From Novosphingobium sp. EMRT-2 (GTDB taxonomy: Bacteria; Pseudomonadota; Alphaproteobacteria; Sphingomonadales; Sphingomonadaceae): a DNA stretch of 64,000 nt. A model generated the notes under the pieces. It saw nothing but the letters and a program-made list of their open reading frames with translations, was not told the origin of the DNA and searched no databases. The stretch is taken from NCBI RefSeq assembly GCF_005145025.1, contig NZ_CP039699.1:146226-210225 (forward strand), in the 5' to 3' direction. Every line of letters starts with the position of its first letter. Positions within the stretch are counted from its first letter, which is position 1. Both the position numbers and the translations under genes were made by a program. This document shows positions 9,560 through 20,415 of this stretch, one piece after another.

Positions 9560-10504
9560 CTACATCGACATGGGCGGCGATAGTGTCCCCAGCCAGGCGA
9601 CGAGCCCGAGAATGACGATCGCAAGACCGCCTTCGACGACGAGGCTCGCGCGCAGCAGCGCCTGCGCCCGTGGCGCGTCCTCTTCCTCGATCGCCTGCGC
9701 AAGTGCCGGGGTCAGGCGATAACGGTTGAGCGCGGCCAGGCCCAGCATGCCGGCGAACAGCAGCAGCTTGGCGATGAGCAGCAGGCCGTAGGTCGACTGC
9801 CCGAGCGAGGCGATGTTGCCCGGACCGACGAGGAACCAGCCGTTCACCGTCCCGGTCAGGATCAGCAGGGCGACGATGATCGTGCCGACGAGGGAGAAGC
9901 CCCGCAACGCTTCCTCGGCGAGCGTGACCCGGTCCATGTCTTGAGCGGCGAGATCGTCGGTTGCGAGCCTGGGAAGTACCAGCGCGAGGAATGCGGCAAG
10001 CGCGCCGACCCAGGCGCCGGCGGCGAGCAGATGGATGAGATCGGCCCCCAGTTGCAGCCAGCCCGCCTCGCCTTCGCCAGCCGCGCCATGCCCACTCCAG
10101 GCGAGGGTCGCGAGTGCGACCGCGCCTGCCAGAGTGGAGGCGATGAAGGCAGGACGGGATTGCCGGCGATAGAAGGGGATGGAGAGCAGAAGAACGAGGA
10201 GCGCGACGAGGCGCGCCTTCAGCGCCGTTCCCATGGACGTGCCGTTGAACAGCTCTGCGACCATGGAAAGATCAGGCTGGGTGAGCGGCAGCCCGGTCAT
10301 GGCCGCTGCCTGCAACGCGAACCCCAGCGCCGACAGCAGGAGGGCGAGACAGGCGAGACCGGCCACCATTGCTACCATCGGCAGATGCCGCTGTACCATC
10401 CGGCCGCCGCCGGGCGCATAGAGCGCGAACAGCGGCAGGCCGAACAACAGGCCGAGATCGACGTAGAGCGCCCAGCGGACGGCGACGAGTGCCACGTCGT
10501 TCAT
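9560..10504 (-). CDS. copD: CopD-family copper import/resistance membrane protein
   Basis: This 314-residue inner-membrane protein has about eight hydrophobic segments. It fits CopD, which works with periplasmic CopC to move copper across the inner membrane. Histidine-containing stretches typical of the family are visible near segment ends (WSGHGAAGEG and ADLIHLLAAGAWVGA). The start at 10504 lies four bases beyond the copC stop, so the two are one transcription unit. Transcription probably begins at the ECF-type motif upstream of copC. Confidence 0.88.
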   Translation of the reverse strand: MNDVALVAVRWALYVDLGLLFGLPLFALYAPGGGRMVQRHLPMVAMVAGLACLALLLSALGFALQAAAMTGLPLTQPDLSMVAELFNGTSMGTALKARLVALLVLLLSIPFYRRQSRPAFIASTLAGAVALATLAWSGHGAAGEGEAGWLQLGADLIHLLAAGAWVGALAAFLALVLPRLATDDLAAQDMDRVTLAEEALRGFSLVGTIIVALLILTGTVNGWFLVGPGNIASLGQSTYGLLLIAKLLLFAGMLGLAALNRYRLTPALAQAIEEEDAPRAQALLRASLVVEGGLAIVILGLVAWLGTLSPPMSM

Positions 10505-10508
10505 GGCG

Positions 10509-10886
10509 TCACTTGACGGTAAAGGCGAGATTGCCCTGGATGCGGTGCGTGTCGGTCGAGACGACGTGCCAGGCGACCTGATAGCTGCCCGCCATGAGCG
10601 GCTTGGCGAGCGTCAGCACGAGCGTCTTGTCGCCTTCGACGGACGTCTTGAAGCCGGTTACCGCCATGCGGTGGTTGGGCATGCCGGGCATGCCGGTCAT
10701 CACGATCTCGGCGCCCGACAGCTTCGGCATCAGACCTTCACTGAAGGTGAGCGTTATACGCGACGGCGCCGGGACGCTGGCGTTGGCGGCGGGCGTCGAG
10801 GACACGAGCTTGGGATGGGCGTAGGCCGGAGCCGAAACACTCAGGCCGACGGCGGCGATGGCTGCGAGGGGCGAAAAGAAGCGCAT
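10509..10886 (-). CDS. copC: Periplasmic copper-binding protein CopC
   Basis: This 125-residue secreted copper chaperone has a signal peptide of about 23 residues ending AYA, so the mature protein starts HPKLVSS. That N-terminal histidine is the usual Cu(II) ligand. A Met-rich loop (SGAEIVMTGMPGMPNHRM) provides the Cu(I) site, and the C-terminal HVVSTDTHRIQG supplies further histidines. The length and motif order match CopC closely. The gene is divergent from the sigma-factor module that starts at 11019 and is first in a unit with copD. GGAGAAT lies before the ATG. Confidence 0.94.
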   Translation of the reverse strand: MRFFSPLAAIAAVGLSVSAPAYAHPKLVSSTPAANASVPAPSRITLTFSEGLMPKLSGAEIVMTGMPGMPNHRMAVTGFKTSVEGDKTLVLTLAKPLMAGSYQVAWHVVSTDTHRIQGNLAFTVK

Positions 10887-10916
10887 TTGGACATTCTCCT
10901 GTCAGTGACATGAGAG

Positions 10917-10942
10917 AATACGCAGCCGCGACCTGCACCCCT
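10917..10942 (-). promoter_or_regulatory. Putative ECF-sigma promoter for copC-copD
   Basis: On the minus strand AGGGG is followed after 15 bases by CGTATT, with CTG directly before the latter. The same pattern occurs upstream of the cnrY-like gene and of the first multicopper oxidase. The spacing suits an ECF sigma factor better than the housekeeping sigma factor. It lies about 30 bases upstream of the copC start. Confidence 0.6.
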
Positions 10943-10968
10943 CGCAATTTTCTTTTTGTTCCCGGACA

Positions 10969-10994
10969 AGGGTTGCCGGACCATCCTGCGTATT
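10969..10994 (+). promoter_or_regulatory. Putative ECF-sigma promoter for the cnrYXH-like operon
   Basis: AGGGT, 15 bases and CGTATT lie 25 bases before the first gene of the sigma/anti-sigma operon, again with CTG before CGTATT. This would be the autoregulatory promoter usual for ECF operons. It is arranged back to back with the copC copy, leaving only 26 bases between the two boxes. Confidence 0.6.
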
Positions 10995-11018
10995 GAGAAG
11001 TGAAGACGGAGAAACATC

Positions 11019-11291
11019 ATGGACCACCTCGACGACATGCTCAGCCGGTTGCGGGAAGCGCCGCTCGATCCCCGGCTTGCCGGGCTGGACAGCCGCGTCA
11101 TGGCCGAGATCGCCCGGCTCCAGGCCATGCCCCGCCTGAGCGCCACGACATTCGGTATCGCCGCGGCAGCAGCCTTGTTCCTGGGAATTGCCGGCTCGGC
11201 CGTGCCTGTGCGGTCGACCGAAGCCGGGCCGATATCGCCCTTTGACGCGCGGCTCGCGCTCGCTCCTTCGACGCTGCTGAGTTCACAATGA
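11019..11291 (+). CDS. Putative CnrY-like anti-sigma factor
   Basis: This 90-residue protein has a hydrophilic N-terminal half (MDHLDDMLSRLREAPLDPRL), one membrane-spanning helix (about residues 45-63, FGIAAAAALFLGIAGSAVPV) and a short periplasmic tail. This is the layout of CnrY/NccY, which hold the ECF sigma factor at the membrane through their cytoplasmic N-terminus. Sequence similarity in this family is weak. The call rests on size, topology and its place as first gene before a CnrX-like and a CnrH-like gene. Its stop overlaps the next start by four bases. GGAGAA lies before the ATG. Confidence 0.65.
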   Translation: MDHLDDMLSRLREAPLDPRLAGLDSRVMAEIARLQAMPRLSATTFGIAAAAALFLGIAGSAVPVRSTEAGPISPFDARLALAPSTLLSSQ

Positions 11292-11728
11292 TGCGCGACC
11301 GCCGGCTCCTGCTCCTCGTCCTGCTGACCTTTGCCGCGGCGATCGCCGGTGTGGTCATCGGCCGCGTCTATGTGGTTCCGGTGCGCCCGGTCGAAAATGA
11401 GCTGCACGAGCTGCTCCATCGCGATCTGAAGCTGGATTCCGCGCAACACAGCCGGCTCGAGACAATCGAGAAGAACTACGCCTTACGGCGTCAAGCGCTG
11501 GAGGCCGAACTGCGCGCCGACAATGCGCGCCTCGCGGAGGCGATCGAAGCGGAGCATGGCTATGGCCCGCAAGTCGCAGCGGCGGTGGATCGCTCGCACC
11601 AGGCCATGGGGGCCCTGCAGAAGGAAACGCTCGAGCACATCTTCGCAATGCGGGCCGTGCTGCGTCCCGATCAGACCGAGAAGTTCGACGACGCCGTAGT
11701 GAAAGCGCTGACGGCCAAGTCCAAATGA
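11288..11728 (+). CDS. CnrX-like periplasmic metal sensor
   Basis: This 146-residue protein has an N-terminal membrane anchor (residues 7-28) and a helical periplasmic domain. The metal ligands described for Cupriavidus CnrX (H42, H46, E63, H119, M123) have counterparts here at a constant offset of two: H40 and H44 in HELLHRDL, E61, and H117 and M121 in LEHIFAMRAVLRP. This is strong evidence for the CnrX/NccX family of metal sensors, which relieve the anti-sigma factor when metal binds. The gene overlaps both neighbours by four bases. Which metal is sensed is not shown: CnrX senses Ni and Co, while the genes around this one handle copper. Confidence 0.85.
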   Translation: MMRDRRLLLLVLLTFAAAIAGVVIGRVYVVPVRPVENELHELLHRDLKLDSAQHSRLETIEKNYALRRQALEAELRADNARLAEAIEAEHGYGPQVAAAVDRSHQAMGALQKETLEHIFAMRAVLRPDQTEKFDDAVVKALTAKSK

Positions 11729-12291
11729 CCGCGTGCCTCCCCGACTGCTCGGACGGGGAGCTCGCGGCTCTGGCGCTTGGAGGCCGGCAAGCGGCCTATG
11801 GCGAGCTGGTCCGCCGGCATCAGGGCTGGGTGCACCGCCTCGTGCGCAGCCATATAGGTGACGGAGAGGAGGCGCTGGACGTCACGCAGGCAAGCTTCGT
11901 CGCCGCCTTCGCCGCACTCAACCGCTATGACGCTGCGCGACCCTTCCAGGTCTGGATGTCCCGGATCGTCATCAACAAATGCCATGACTGGCGGCGCCGG
12001 CGCGCGGTCCGGAACTTCTTCTCCATGGCCCTGCCGCTGGGCGAGGCGGATGACGTCGCCGATGAGGCGCCGCTACCCGACCAGGCAATCGGCGCCGAGC
12101 AGCAACTGGCAGAGGCGATGAAAGCGATCGCCGCCCTGCCCGCCTCTCTCAAAGACACGCTCATCCTGCGGACGATCGACGAGAAATCGGAAGCCGAAAC
12201 CGCCGAGATTCTCGGCATCAGCCAGAAGGCAGTCGAGACCCGCCTCTACCGCGCCCGCGCACGCCTCGCGGAAATGTTGAAGAAAGTTTGA
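11725..12291 (+). CDS. ECF-family RNA polymerase sigma factor, CnrH-like
   Basis: This 188-residue sigma factor has region 2 at about residues 20-95 (AYGELVRRHQGWVHRLVRSH, ending VWMSRIVINKCHDWRRRR). Region 4 lies at about 130-185 (LPASLKDTLILRTIDEKSEA then LGISQKAVETRLYRARARL). There is no region 1.1 or 3, as expected for ECF factors. It is translationally coupled to the CnrX-like gene (ATGA). With the two upstream genes it forms a sigma/anti-sigma/sensor operon. The likely targets are the three promoters of the form AGGG(G/T)-N15-CGTATT, one of which overlaps this gene's own stop codon. Confidence 0.92.
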   Translation: MTACLPDCSDGELAALALGGRQAAYGELVRRHQGWVHRLVRSHIGDGEEALDVTQASFVAAFAALNRYDAARPFQVWMSRIVINKCHDWRRRRAVRNFFSMALPLGEADDVADEAPLPDQAIGAEQQLAEAMKAIAALPASLKDTLILRTIDEKSEAETAEILGISQKAVETRLYRARARLAEMLKKV

Positions 12292-12316
12292 GGGGGATGA
12301 GGCCACGCTGCGTATT
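12291..12316 (+). promoter_or_regulatory. Putative ECF-sigma promoter for the multicopper oxidase operon
   Basis: AGGGG, 15 bases and CGTATT lie at the very end of the sigma-factor gene, 41 bases before the multicopper oxidase start. This is the third copy of the motif. CTG again precedes CGTATT. Confidence 0.58.
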
Positions 12317-12357
12317 TCCAATAGGTCCGCCCTCTTTCTTAAAGCTGAGACAACCGA

Positions 12358-14310
12358 ATGATTTCTGCTCTCGACCGCCGCCAGTTCCTCCGCGGCGCGG
12401 CCCTCGCCGGCGGCGGCGCAGCATTGTCAGCCTGGCTGCCGGCCTGGGCGCAGACGATCTCGCCGGGGATGCGACCGACGCTGCCGACCGTGTCGGGCGA
12501 AGACATCACGCTCACCATCGCCCGGCAGTCGATGACCATCGACGGGCGCAAGTTCCGGGCAATCGGCCTCAACGGCACGGTCCCCGCCCCGCTGATCCGG
12601 CTGCGCGAGGGCCAGCGCGTGCGGCTCAACGTCATCAATCAGCTGGAGGAGGACAGCTCGATCCACTGGCACGGGCTGATCCTGCCGGCCAATATGGACG
12701 GTGTGCCGGGCGTGTCTTTTCCGGGCATCAAGCCGGGATCGAACTACCTCTACCAGTTCCCCGTCGTGCAAAGCGGCACCTACTGGTATCACAGCCATTC
12801 AGGCCTGCAGGAACAGGAAGGCCATTACGGCCCGATCATCATCGATCCCGCCGGTGCCGATCCGGTCGCCTATGACCGCGAGCATGTCATCGTGCTCGCC
12901 GATCACAGCGCGCTCTCGCCGCAGGCGATCTTCCGGCGCCTCAAGGTCAACCCCGGCCATTTCAATTTCCAGCGCCAGACCCTGGCCGGGCTCCTGTCGG
13001 GCAAGGATCAGCCGCTCAAGGACCGGCTCGACTGGGGCCAGATGCGGATGGACCCGGCCGACATCTCCGATGTGACCGGATCCACCTACACCTATCTCGT
13101 CAACGGCCATGGTCCGATGGACAACTGGACCGCGCTCTTCACCCCGGGCGAACGGGTGCGGCTGCGGGTCATCAATGCGTCGGCGATGACCACCTTCAAC
13201 GTCCGCATCCCCGGCCTGCCGCTGACCATCGTCCAGGCCGACGGGCAGAATGTGGTGCCGGTCACCGTCGACGAGTTCCAGATTGGTGTTGCCGAGACCT
13301 ACGACGTCGTTGTCAGCCCAGGCGATGACAAGGCCTACACCCTTGTCGGCGAGGCGATCGACCGCTCGGGCATGGCGCGTGCCACGCTCGCGCCGCGCGC
13401 CGGCATGGCCGGCGAGGTTCCCCCCTTACGCAAACGGCCGCTCGCCGACATGAAGGACATGGGCATGGACATGTCCTCGATGCCGGGCATGGAAGGCATG
13501 GACATGTCGGGCGGCGCTATGCGGGGCGTCGATCCGACGGCCGAGAAGAACGCGTCCGCGCGCCTCGCGACCGGCGCGGCGGCAGCGATGGCGACCATGG
13601 ACAACAGCGCCATGGCGGGCATGGACCATTCGGGGATGGATCATTCCGCGATGAGCGGGATGGATCATGGATCGATGGCCGGCATGGACCACGGCGCGAT
13701 GGGCGCCGATGGCCAGATGGCGGGCATGGATCATGGCGGGCACGCGATGGGTTCGATGAAGATGCGCGACTTCTCGAACGCGCCGCAGGTGAAGCGCGAT
13801 CCGAGCGTCCAGACCATCTCGCCGATGCCCGTCGACCGCACCGGCGAGCCCGGCCAGGGCCTCACCGACGTCGGCCACAAGGTGCTCGTCTACAAGGATC
13901 TGATGGCGCTCGAGCGCAATCCAGACGTGCGCGCGCCGAGCCGCAGCATCGACATCCACCTCACCGGCAACATGGAGCGGTTCATGTGGTCGTTCGACGG
14001 CGAAAAAATGTCGGACCATCACGAGCCGATCCCGTTCATCGAAGGCGAGCGGGTGCGCGTCAATCTCATCAACGACACGATGATGGGGCATCCGATCCAC
14101 ATCCACGGCCATTTCTTCGAGCTGGTGACCGGGCATGGCGACCATGCGCCGCGCAAGCACACCGTCATCGTCCAGCCCGGCGGCAAGGTGAGCTGGGACT
14201 TCACCGCCGACGCGGTCGGGGACTGGGCCTTCCACTGCCATCTCCTCTACCACATGCATGCAGGGATGATGCGGGTCGTGAGCGTGCGTCCGAAGGGAGA
14301 CGCGCAATGA
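12358..14310 (+). CDS. Multicopper oxidase, CopA family (copper resistance)
   Basis: This 650-residue periplasmic oxidase is exported folded by the Tat system (twin arginine in DRRQFLRGAAL). Three cupredoxin domains are visible. The copper ligands lie in IHWHGL (about residue 102), YWYHSHSG (142), HPIHIHGHFFEL (578) and HCHLLYHMHAGM (626). Between about residues 365 and 470 is a Met/His-rich insert made of repeats such as MAGMDHS and MSGMDHG, which probably binds Cu(I). CopA oxidases oxidise and sequester copper in the periplasm. The gene is followed by copB with an ATGA overlap. It differs from the second oxidase at 54-55.7 kb in the length of its Met-rich insert. Confidence 0.94.
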   Translation: MISALDRRQFLRGAALAGGGAALSAWLPAWAQTISPGMRPTLPTVSGEDITLTIARQSMTIDGRKFRAIGLNGTVPAPLIRLREGQRVRLNVINQLEEDSSIHWHGLILPANMDGVPGVSFPGIKPGSNYLYQFPVVQSGTYWYHSHSGLQEQEGHYGPIIIDPAGADPVAYDREHVIVLADHSALSPQAIFRRLKVNPGHFNFQRQTLAGLLSGKDQPLKDRLDWGQMRMDPADISDVTGSTYTYLVNGHGPMDNWTALFTPGERVRLRVINASAMTTFNVRIPGLPLTIVQADGQNVVPVTVDEFQIGVAETYDVVVSPGDDKAYTLVGEAIDRSGMARATLAPRAGMAGEVPPLRKRPLADMKDMGMDMSSMPGMEGMDMSGGAMRGVDPTAEKNASARLATGAAAAMATMDNSAMAGMDHSGMDHSAMSGMDHGSMAGMDHGAMGADGQMAGMDHGGHAMGSMKMRDFSNAPQVKRDPSVQTISPMPVDRTGEPGQGLTDVGHKVLVYKDLMALERNPDVRAPSRSIDIHLTGNMERFMWSFDGEKMSDHHEPIPFIEGERVRVNLINDTMMGHPIHIHGHFFELVTGHGDHAPRKHTVIVQPGGKVSWDFTADAVGDWAFHCHLLYHMHAGMMRVVSVRPKGDAQ

Positions 14311-15494
14311 CCCGCATCCTCACGCCGCTGGTGAGCGCGATCGCCCTTCTCGCCGCCGCACCCGCCTTTGCCCAGGATCATTCGATGCACGACATGCCCG
14401 GCATGGCGCCGCCGGGCGGGGCGCGGCCGGCGCAGGAGAAAAAGAAGGACAAGGCCGCCGCGCCGCGCCCCAAGCCCACTGCCAGGCCGCGCGCTCAGAA
14501 GCCAGCGCCGGACACCATGCCGGCAATGGACCATTCGCAGCACCAGACCACTCCCGCGGCGCAAGCAAATGCGGCCGGTCAGCCGCAATCCACGTCTCCC
14601 GCAATGCCGGAGATGCCGGGCATGGACCACTCCCAGCATCAGGACGGCGCGATGCCCGACATGCCCGGGATGGACCATGCGCAGCATGGCCAGACAGCGA
14701 CGCCGGGAACGCCCGCCATGCCCGGCATGCAAATGACCGGCACCGCACTTCCGGCCGGCAATGCGCCCCCGCCGCCGCCCCCAGGCGACCACTTCGCCGA
14801 TCGGGATTTTCCCGGCGGCGAGATGGCGCGCTCGCGCGACATCATGATGAAGGACAGCGGCGGCAACAATTTCGGGCAGGTGCTGCTCAACCTGTTCGAG
14901 TATCAGGCGCATAGCGGCCGCGATGGCTATCGCTGGGATGGCGAAGGCTTTTACGGCGGCGACATCAACCGCCTCTGGCTCAAGAGCGAGGGCGAAGGCG
15001 AGTTCGGCCGCGGCATCGACAGCGCCGAGGTGCAGGTGCTCTACAGCCGGGCCATCGACCCCTATTTCAATCTTCAGGGCGGTATCCGCCAGGACTTCGG
15101 CCGCGGGCCCGACCGCACCTACGCGACGATCGGCGTCGAGGGCCTGGCTCCTGGCATGTTCGAGGTCGAAGGCGCGCTGTTCCTCTCGACCAAGGGCGAC
15201 CTTCTGGGCCGGGTCGAGGGCTATTACGACCAGCGCATCACCCAGCGCCTGATCTTGCAGCCGCGCGCCGAGGTCAATTTCGCCGCGCAGGATATTCCGG
15301 AGAACGACATCGGTTCGGGGCTGGTCAACATAGAGCTCGGCGCGCGCCTGCGCTACGAATTCAGCCGCCAGTTCGCACCTTACATCGGCGTTTCCTATCT
15401 GCGCAAAGCCGGAGACACGGCGCGGCTGTCGAGGCTTGCGGGCGAGGACGTCCATGCCACCAGCTTCGTCGCCGGCATCCGCTTCTGGTTCTAG
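14307..15494 (+). CDS. copB: CopB-family outer-membrane copper resistance protein
   Basis: This 395-residue protein has a signal peptide ending AFAQ and a long low-complexity region (residues about 24-150) rich in Met, His and Pro, with repeated MDHSQH and MPGMDH units. The C-terminal part (about 165-395) has the strand pattern of the CopB beta-barrel, ending in the FWF-type outer-membrane signature FVAGIRFWF. The start at 14307 is fixed by the ATGA overlap with the upstream oxidase and by the signal peptide; a longer frame to 13986 lies inside the oxidase gene. CopB works with CopA in outer-membrane copper handling. Confidence 0.92.
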   Translation: MTRILTPLVSAIALLAAAPAFAQDHSMHDMPGMAPPGGARPAQEKKKDKAAAPRPKPTARPRAQKPAPDTMPAMDHSQHQTTPAAQANAAGQPQSTSPAMPEMPGMDHSQHQDGAMPDMPGMDHAQHGQTATPGTPAMPGMQMTGTALPAGNAPPPPPPGDHFADRDFPGGEMARSRDIMMKDSGGNNFGQVLLNLFEYQAHSGRDGYRWDGEGFYGGDINRLWLKSEGEGEFGRGIDSAEVQVLYSRAIDPYFNLQGGIRQDFGRGPDRTYATIGVEGLAPGMFEVEGALFLSTKGDLLGRVEGYYDQRITQRLILQPRAEVNFAAQDIPENDIGSGLVNIELGARLRYEFSRQFAPYIGVSYLRKAGDTARLSRLAGEDVHATSFVAGIRFWF

Positions 15495-15584
15495 GATCGG
15501 GACAGCTGATGGCGGGGGCGAACAAGAGAGCGGGGCGTTACACTCATACCCAGGTCGGCCGGCGCCGAGCGAAGGAGATACGCC

Positions 15585-16058
15585 ATGGACCATTCGTCCC
15601 ACATGAACACCCGGAAGATGGGTGCCTATTGGAGCCTTGCCGTTCAGACCGTCATCAGCGGCGTCATCATGTATCTGGTGATGTTCGTCATGATCGACGG
15701 GCTCGACAGCTTCTACAACAACCTCAACATGCTCTACATGACGCTGATGATGGTCGCACCGATGGTGGTGCTGATGATCCTCGCCATGCGACACATGTTC
15801 GTGTCGAAGGCCGCCAACATCGCGCTGATCGCCGCGTCGCTGGTCGCCTTCTTCGGCAGCTTTGCACTCATCCGCACCCAGACCACGATCGGCGACACGG
15901 CCTTTCTGCGCTCGATGATCCCGCATCATTCCGGGGCGATCCTGATGTGCCAGGAAGCAAAGCTCAGCGATCCGGAAGTCATCCGGCTTTGCGAAGCGAT
16001 CAAGCGCTCGCAGCGGCAGGAAATCGACGAGATGAAGGCCATACTCGCGCGGCGCTGA
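15585..16058 (+). CDS. DUF305-related membrane protein
   Basis: This 157-residue protein has a Met/His-bearing N-terminus (MDHSSHMNTRKMG), three hydrophobic segments and a C-terminal stretch with the DUF305 hallmark MIPHHSGAILMC followed by charged helices. DUF305 proteins are common in copper-resistance islands and are thought to bind metal through the paired histidines; no reaction is known. AAGGAGA lies eight bases before the ATG. It is the third gene of the oxidase-copB unit, with a 90-base gap. Confidence 0.82.
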   Translation: MDHSSHMNTRKMGAYWSLAVQTVISGVIMYLVMFVMIDGLDSFYNNLNMLYMTLMMVAPMVVLMILAMRHMFVSKAANIALIAASLVAFFGSFALIRTQTTIGDTAFLRSMIPHHSGAILMCQEAKLSDPEVIRLCEAIKRSQRQEIDEMKAILARR

Positions 16059-16117
16059 GTGGCACGGTCGGGCTACGCCCGGATACGTGCGCCCGGCCAG
16101 GCATGTGAGCCGGGACG

Positions 16118-17653
16118 ATGGTCGACACGAGGCGCGGGCCGGACGAGATTGCCAGGGAGGTGGTGCGGCTTGCGCCGTTGTTCCTGCGACAGGCTGGCGG
16201 CCATGTCCTGACGCTGCTCGATCCTGCCGGGATCGTGCTGAGCTATAATGAAGAAGGCGAGCGTGCCGAATGCTGGCCGCTCGATCGCGTTCTGGGACAG
16301 CCCCACGACCTGTTCTACCCGCCTGACGAGATTGCGGCGCGTCGTCCAGGCGCAGACCTGGCGGCCGCCCTTCACGAGGGCACGCTGGAGCGCGAAGCGT
16401 GGCGGGTCTGCGAGAACGGCGCGGAATATCTCGCGCGCCTGACGATCAGCGCCCTGTTCGAAGGCGACACACATCGAGGCTTCGCCTGCATCAGCCGCGA
16501 TGTCACCGACGAGGCGGCGGTCCGCGCATCGATCGAGACCCGCGAGCAGCATCTGCAATCGATTCTGGCGACGGTGCCGGATGCGATGATCATCATCGAC
16601 GAGACCGGCGCCATCACGTCGTTCAGCGCAGCGGCCCAACGCCTGTTCGGCTACAGCGAAGCCGAGCTCGTCGGCCGCAACGTCTCCTGCCTCATGCCCC
16701 AGCCCGATCGCGACCGGCATGACCAATATCTCGCGCATTATCTGCAGACCGGCGAGCGCCGGATCATTGGCCTCGGTCGCGTCGTGGTCGGCCAGCGCCG
16801 CGACGGCTCGACTTTCCCGATGCAGCTGTCGGTTGGCGAGGCCGGTGAAGACGGGCAGCGGTTGTTCACCGGCTTCATCCGGGATCTCACCGCCAAGGAG
16901 CAGGATGAGCTCAGGCTCAAGGAACTGCAGGCAGAGCTGGTCCATGTCTCCCGGCTGAGCGCGATGGGCACGATGGCCTCGACCCTCGCGCATGAGCTCA
17001 ACCAGCCGCTTGCCGCGGTCGCGCTCTATCTCGAGACGATCCGCGACATGCTCGACGAGCGGGACGACGAACCCTTCGTGTCGCTACGGTCGGTGATGGA
17101 TGATGCGGCACAGGAAACGCTGCGGGCCGGCCATATCGTCCGGCGCCTGCGCGATTTCGTCGCCCGCGGCGAGGTCGACAAGAGCCTCCACGATCTGCCG
17201 CAGGTTGTCGCCGAGGCGAGCGAGCTCGCGCTGGTCGGTACACGCGAGCGCGGCATCCGCAGCTTCTTCGCGGTCGATCCCGCCGCGACGCCGGTTCTCG
17301 TCGACAGGGTGCAGATCCAGCAGGTGCTGGTCAACCTGATGCGCAACGCCATCGAGGCGATGGCGGCGTGTCCTGTTCGCGACCTCAAGGTAGCGACCAG
17401 GTTGCGCCCTGACGGGCTGATCGAGGTGACCGTGGAGGATACCGGCCCCGGCATCGCCGACGAGGTCCGCGAGCAGCTCTTCACGGCGTTCAACTCGACA
17501 AAGGCCGACGGCATGGGCCTCGGCCTCTCGATCTGCCGGACCATCATCGAAGCGCATGGGGGCCGTATCTGGATGGAGCGCCCCGACCGCGGCGGCGCGC
17601 GCTTTCACTTCACGCTGATCCACGCGCGGGCGAAGGAGGAACATGGGGGATAG
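16118..17653 (+). CDS. fixL: FixL-like oxygen-sensing histidine kinase
   Basis: This 511-residue soluble kinase has two PAS domains (about residues 25-130 and 140-260), followed by HisKA and HATPase domains. The second PAS carries the FixL heme signature: H201 in DRDRHDQYL aligns with the proximal heme histidine (H200 in Bradyrhizobium FixL), and R221 in IIGLGRVVVG with the signalling arginine (R220). The phosphoacceptor is H292 in LAHELNQPL. The ATP site shows NLMRNAIEA, DTGPGI and GMGLGLSI. It therefore probably senses O2 and phosphorylates FixJ. The downstream fixJ starts before this gene's stop and is interrupted by an insertion sequence. Confidence 0.93.
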   Translation: MVDTRRGPDEIAREVVRLAPLFLRQAGGHVLTLLDPAGIVLSYNEEGERAECWPLDRVLGQPHDLFYPPDEIAARRPGADLAAALHEGTLEREAWRVCENGAEYLARLTISALFEGDTHRGFACISRDVTDEAAVRASIETREQHLQSILATVPDAMIIIDETGAITSFSAAAQRLFGYSEAELVGRNVSCLMPQPDRDRHDQYLAHYLQTGERRIIGLGRVVVGQRRDGSTFPMQLSVGEAGEDGQRLFTGFIRDLTAKEQDELRLKELQAELVHVSRLSAMGTMASTLAHELNQPLAAVALYLETIRDMLDERDDEPFVSLRSVMDDAAQETLRAGHIVRRLRDFVARGEVDKSLHDLPQVVAEASELALVGTRERGIRSFFAVDPAATPVLVDRVQIQQVLVNLMRNAIEAMAACPVRDLKVATRLRPDGLIEVTVEDTGPGIADEVREQLFTAFNSTKADGMGLGLSICRTIIEAHGGRIWMERPDRGGARFHFTLIHARAKEEHGG

Positions 17654-17792
17654 ACGCATCATTCATCTGGTCGACGACGAGGAGAGCATCCGCAAGGCGG
17701 CGAGCTTTGCGCTCAAGACCGCGGGCTACGACGTCGTGACCTATGCCTCGGGCGTGGAGTTTCTCAAGGAGGCGAAGTCGGCGGCCGTCGGC
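17643..17792 (+). pseudogene. fixJ: fixJ, 5' fragment (split by an IS21-like element)
   Basis: The first 50 residues of a FixJ regulator (MGDRRIIHLVDDEESIRKAA) overlap the end of fixL. The frame breaks at residue 50 (SAAVG) where the insertion sequence begins and resumes at 20416. The acidic pair D11/D12 lies here; the phosphoacceptor lies in the other piece. A 7-bp duplication (CGTCGGC) flanks the insertion, so removing the element restores a continuous reading frame. Confidence 0.93.
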
Positions 17793-17862
17793 TGTAGCGC
17801 GACAAACTGTATGAGGATTGCGCGTCAATCAGGATGAGAATGTGATTGTCACGGCGCGTCGA

Positions 17863-20237
<2,375 letters not shown>

Positions 20238-20415
20238 TCAGGTCCTCCTTCTCGGAAAACCTCATGCATAGCGGCCACCACGACCATCACAGGCACCCCG
20301 CAAAGAGCGCCTCCGGTGTGTCGGGACCGGCTACGGGCTACGCCCTCCGCCGATCCCGACACACCGGATTCCCATCTTGATTGTCGCGCTTTCTCAACCT
20401 GATCGTCGCGCAACA

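Noticed and set aside
13600..13760. Short tandem repeats in DNA, considered as a CRISPR-like or satellite array
   Set aside because: They are coding repeats of the Met/His-rich oxidase insert with variable third bases. There are no constant repeats with unique spacers.
13426..14307. 293-residue minus-strand frame over the Met-rich part of the oxidase
   Set aside because: The reverse complement of MDHS-type repeats gives His/Arg-rich nonsense; no start or family support.
14247..15929. 560-residue minus-strand open frame over copB
   Set aside because: It is low complexity and His/Arg-rich, and lies opposite copB and the DUF305 gene, both of which have clear motifs and coupling.
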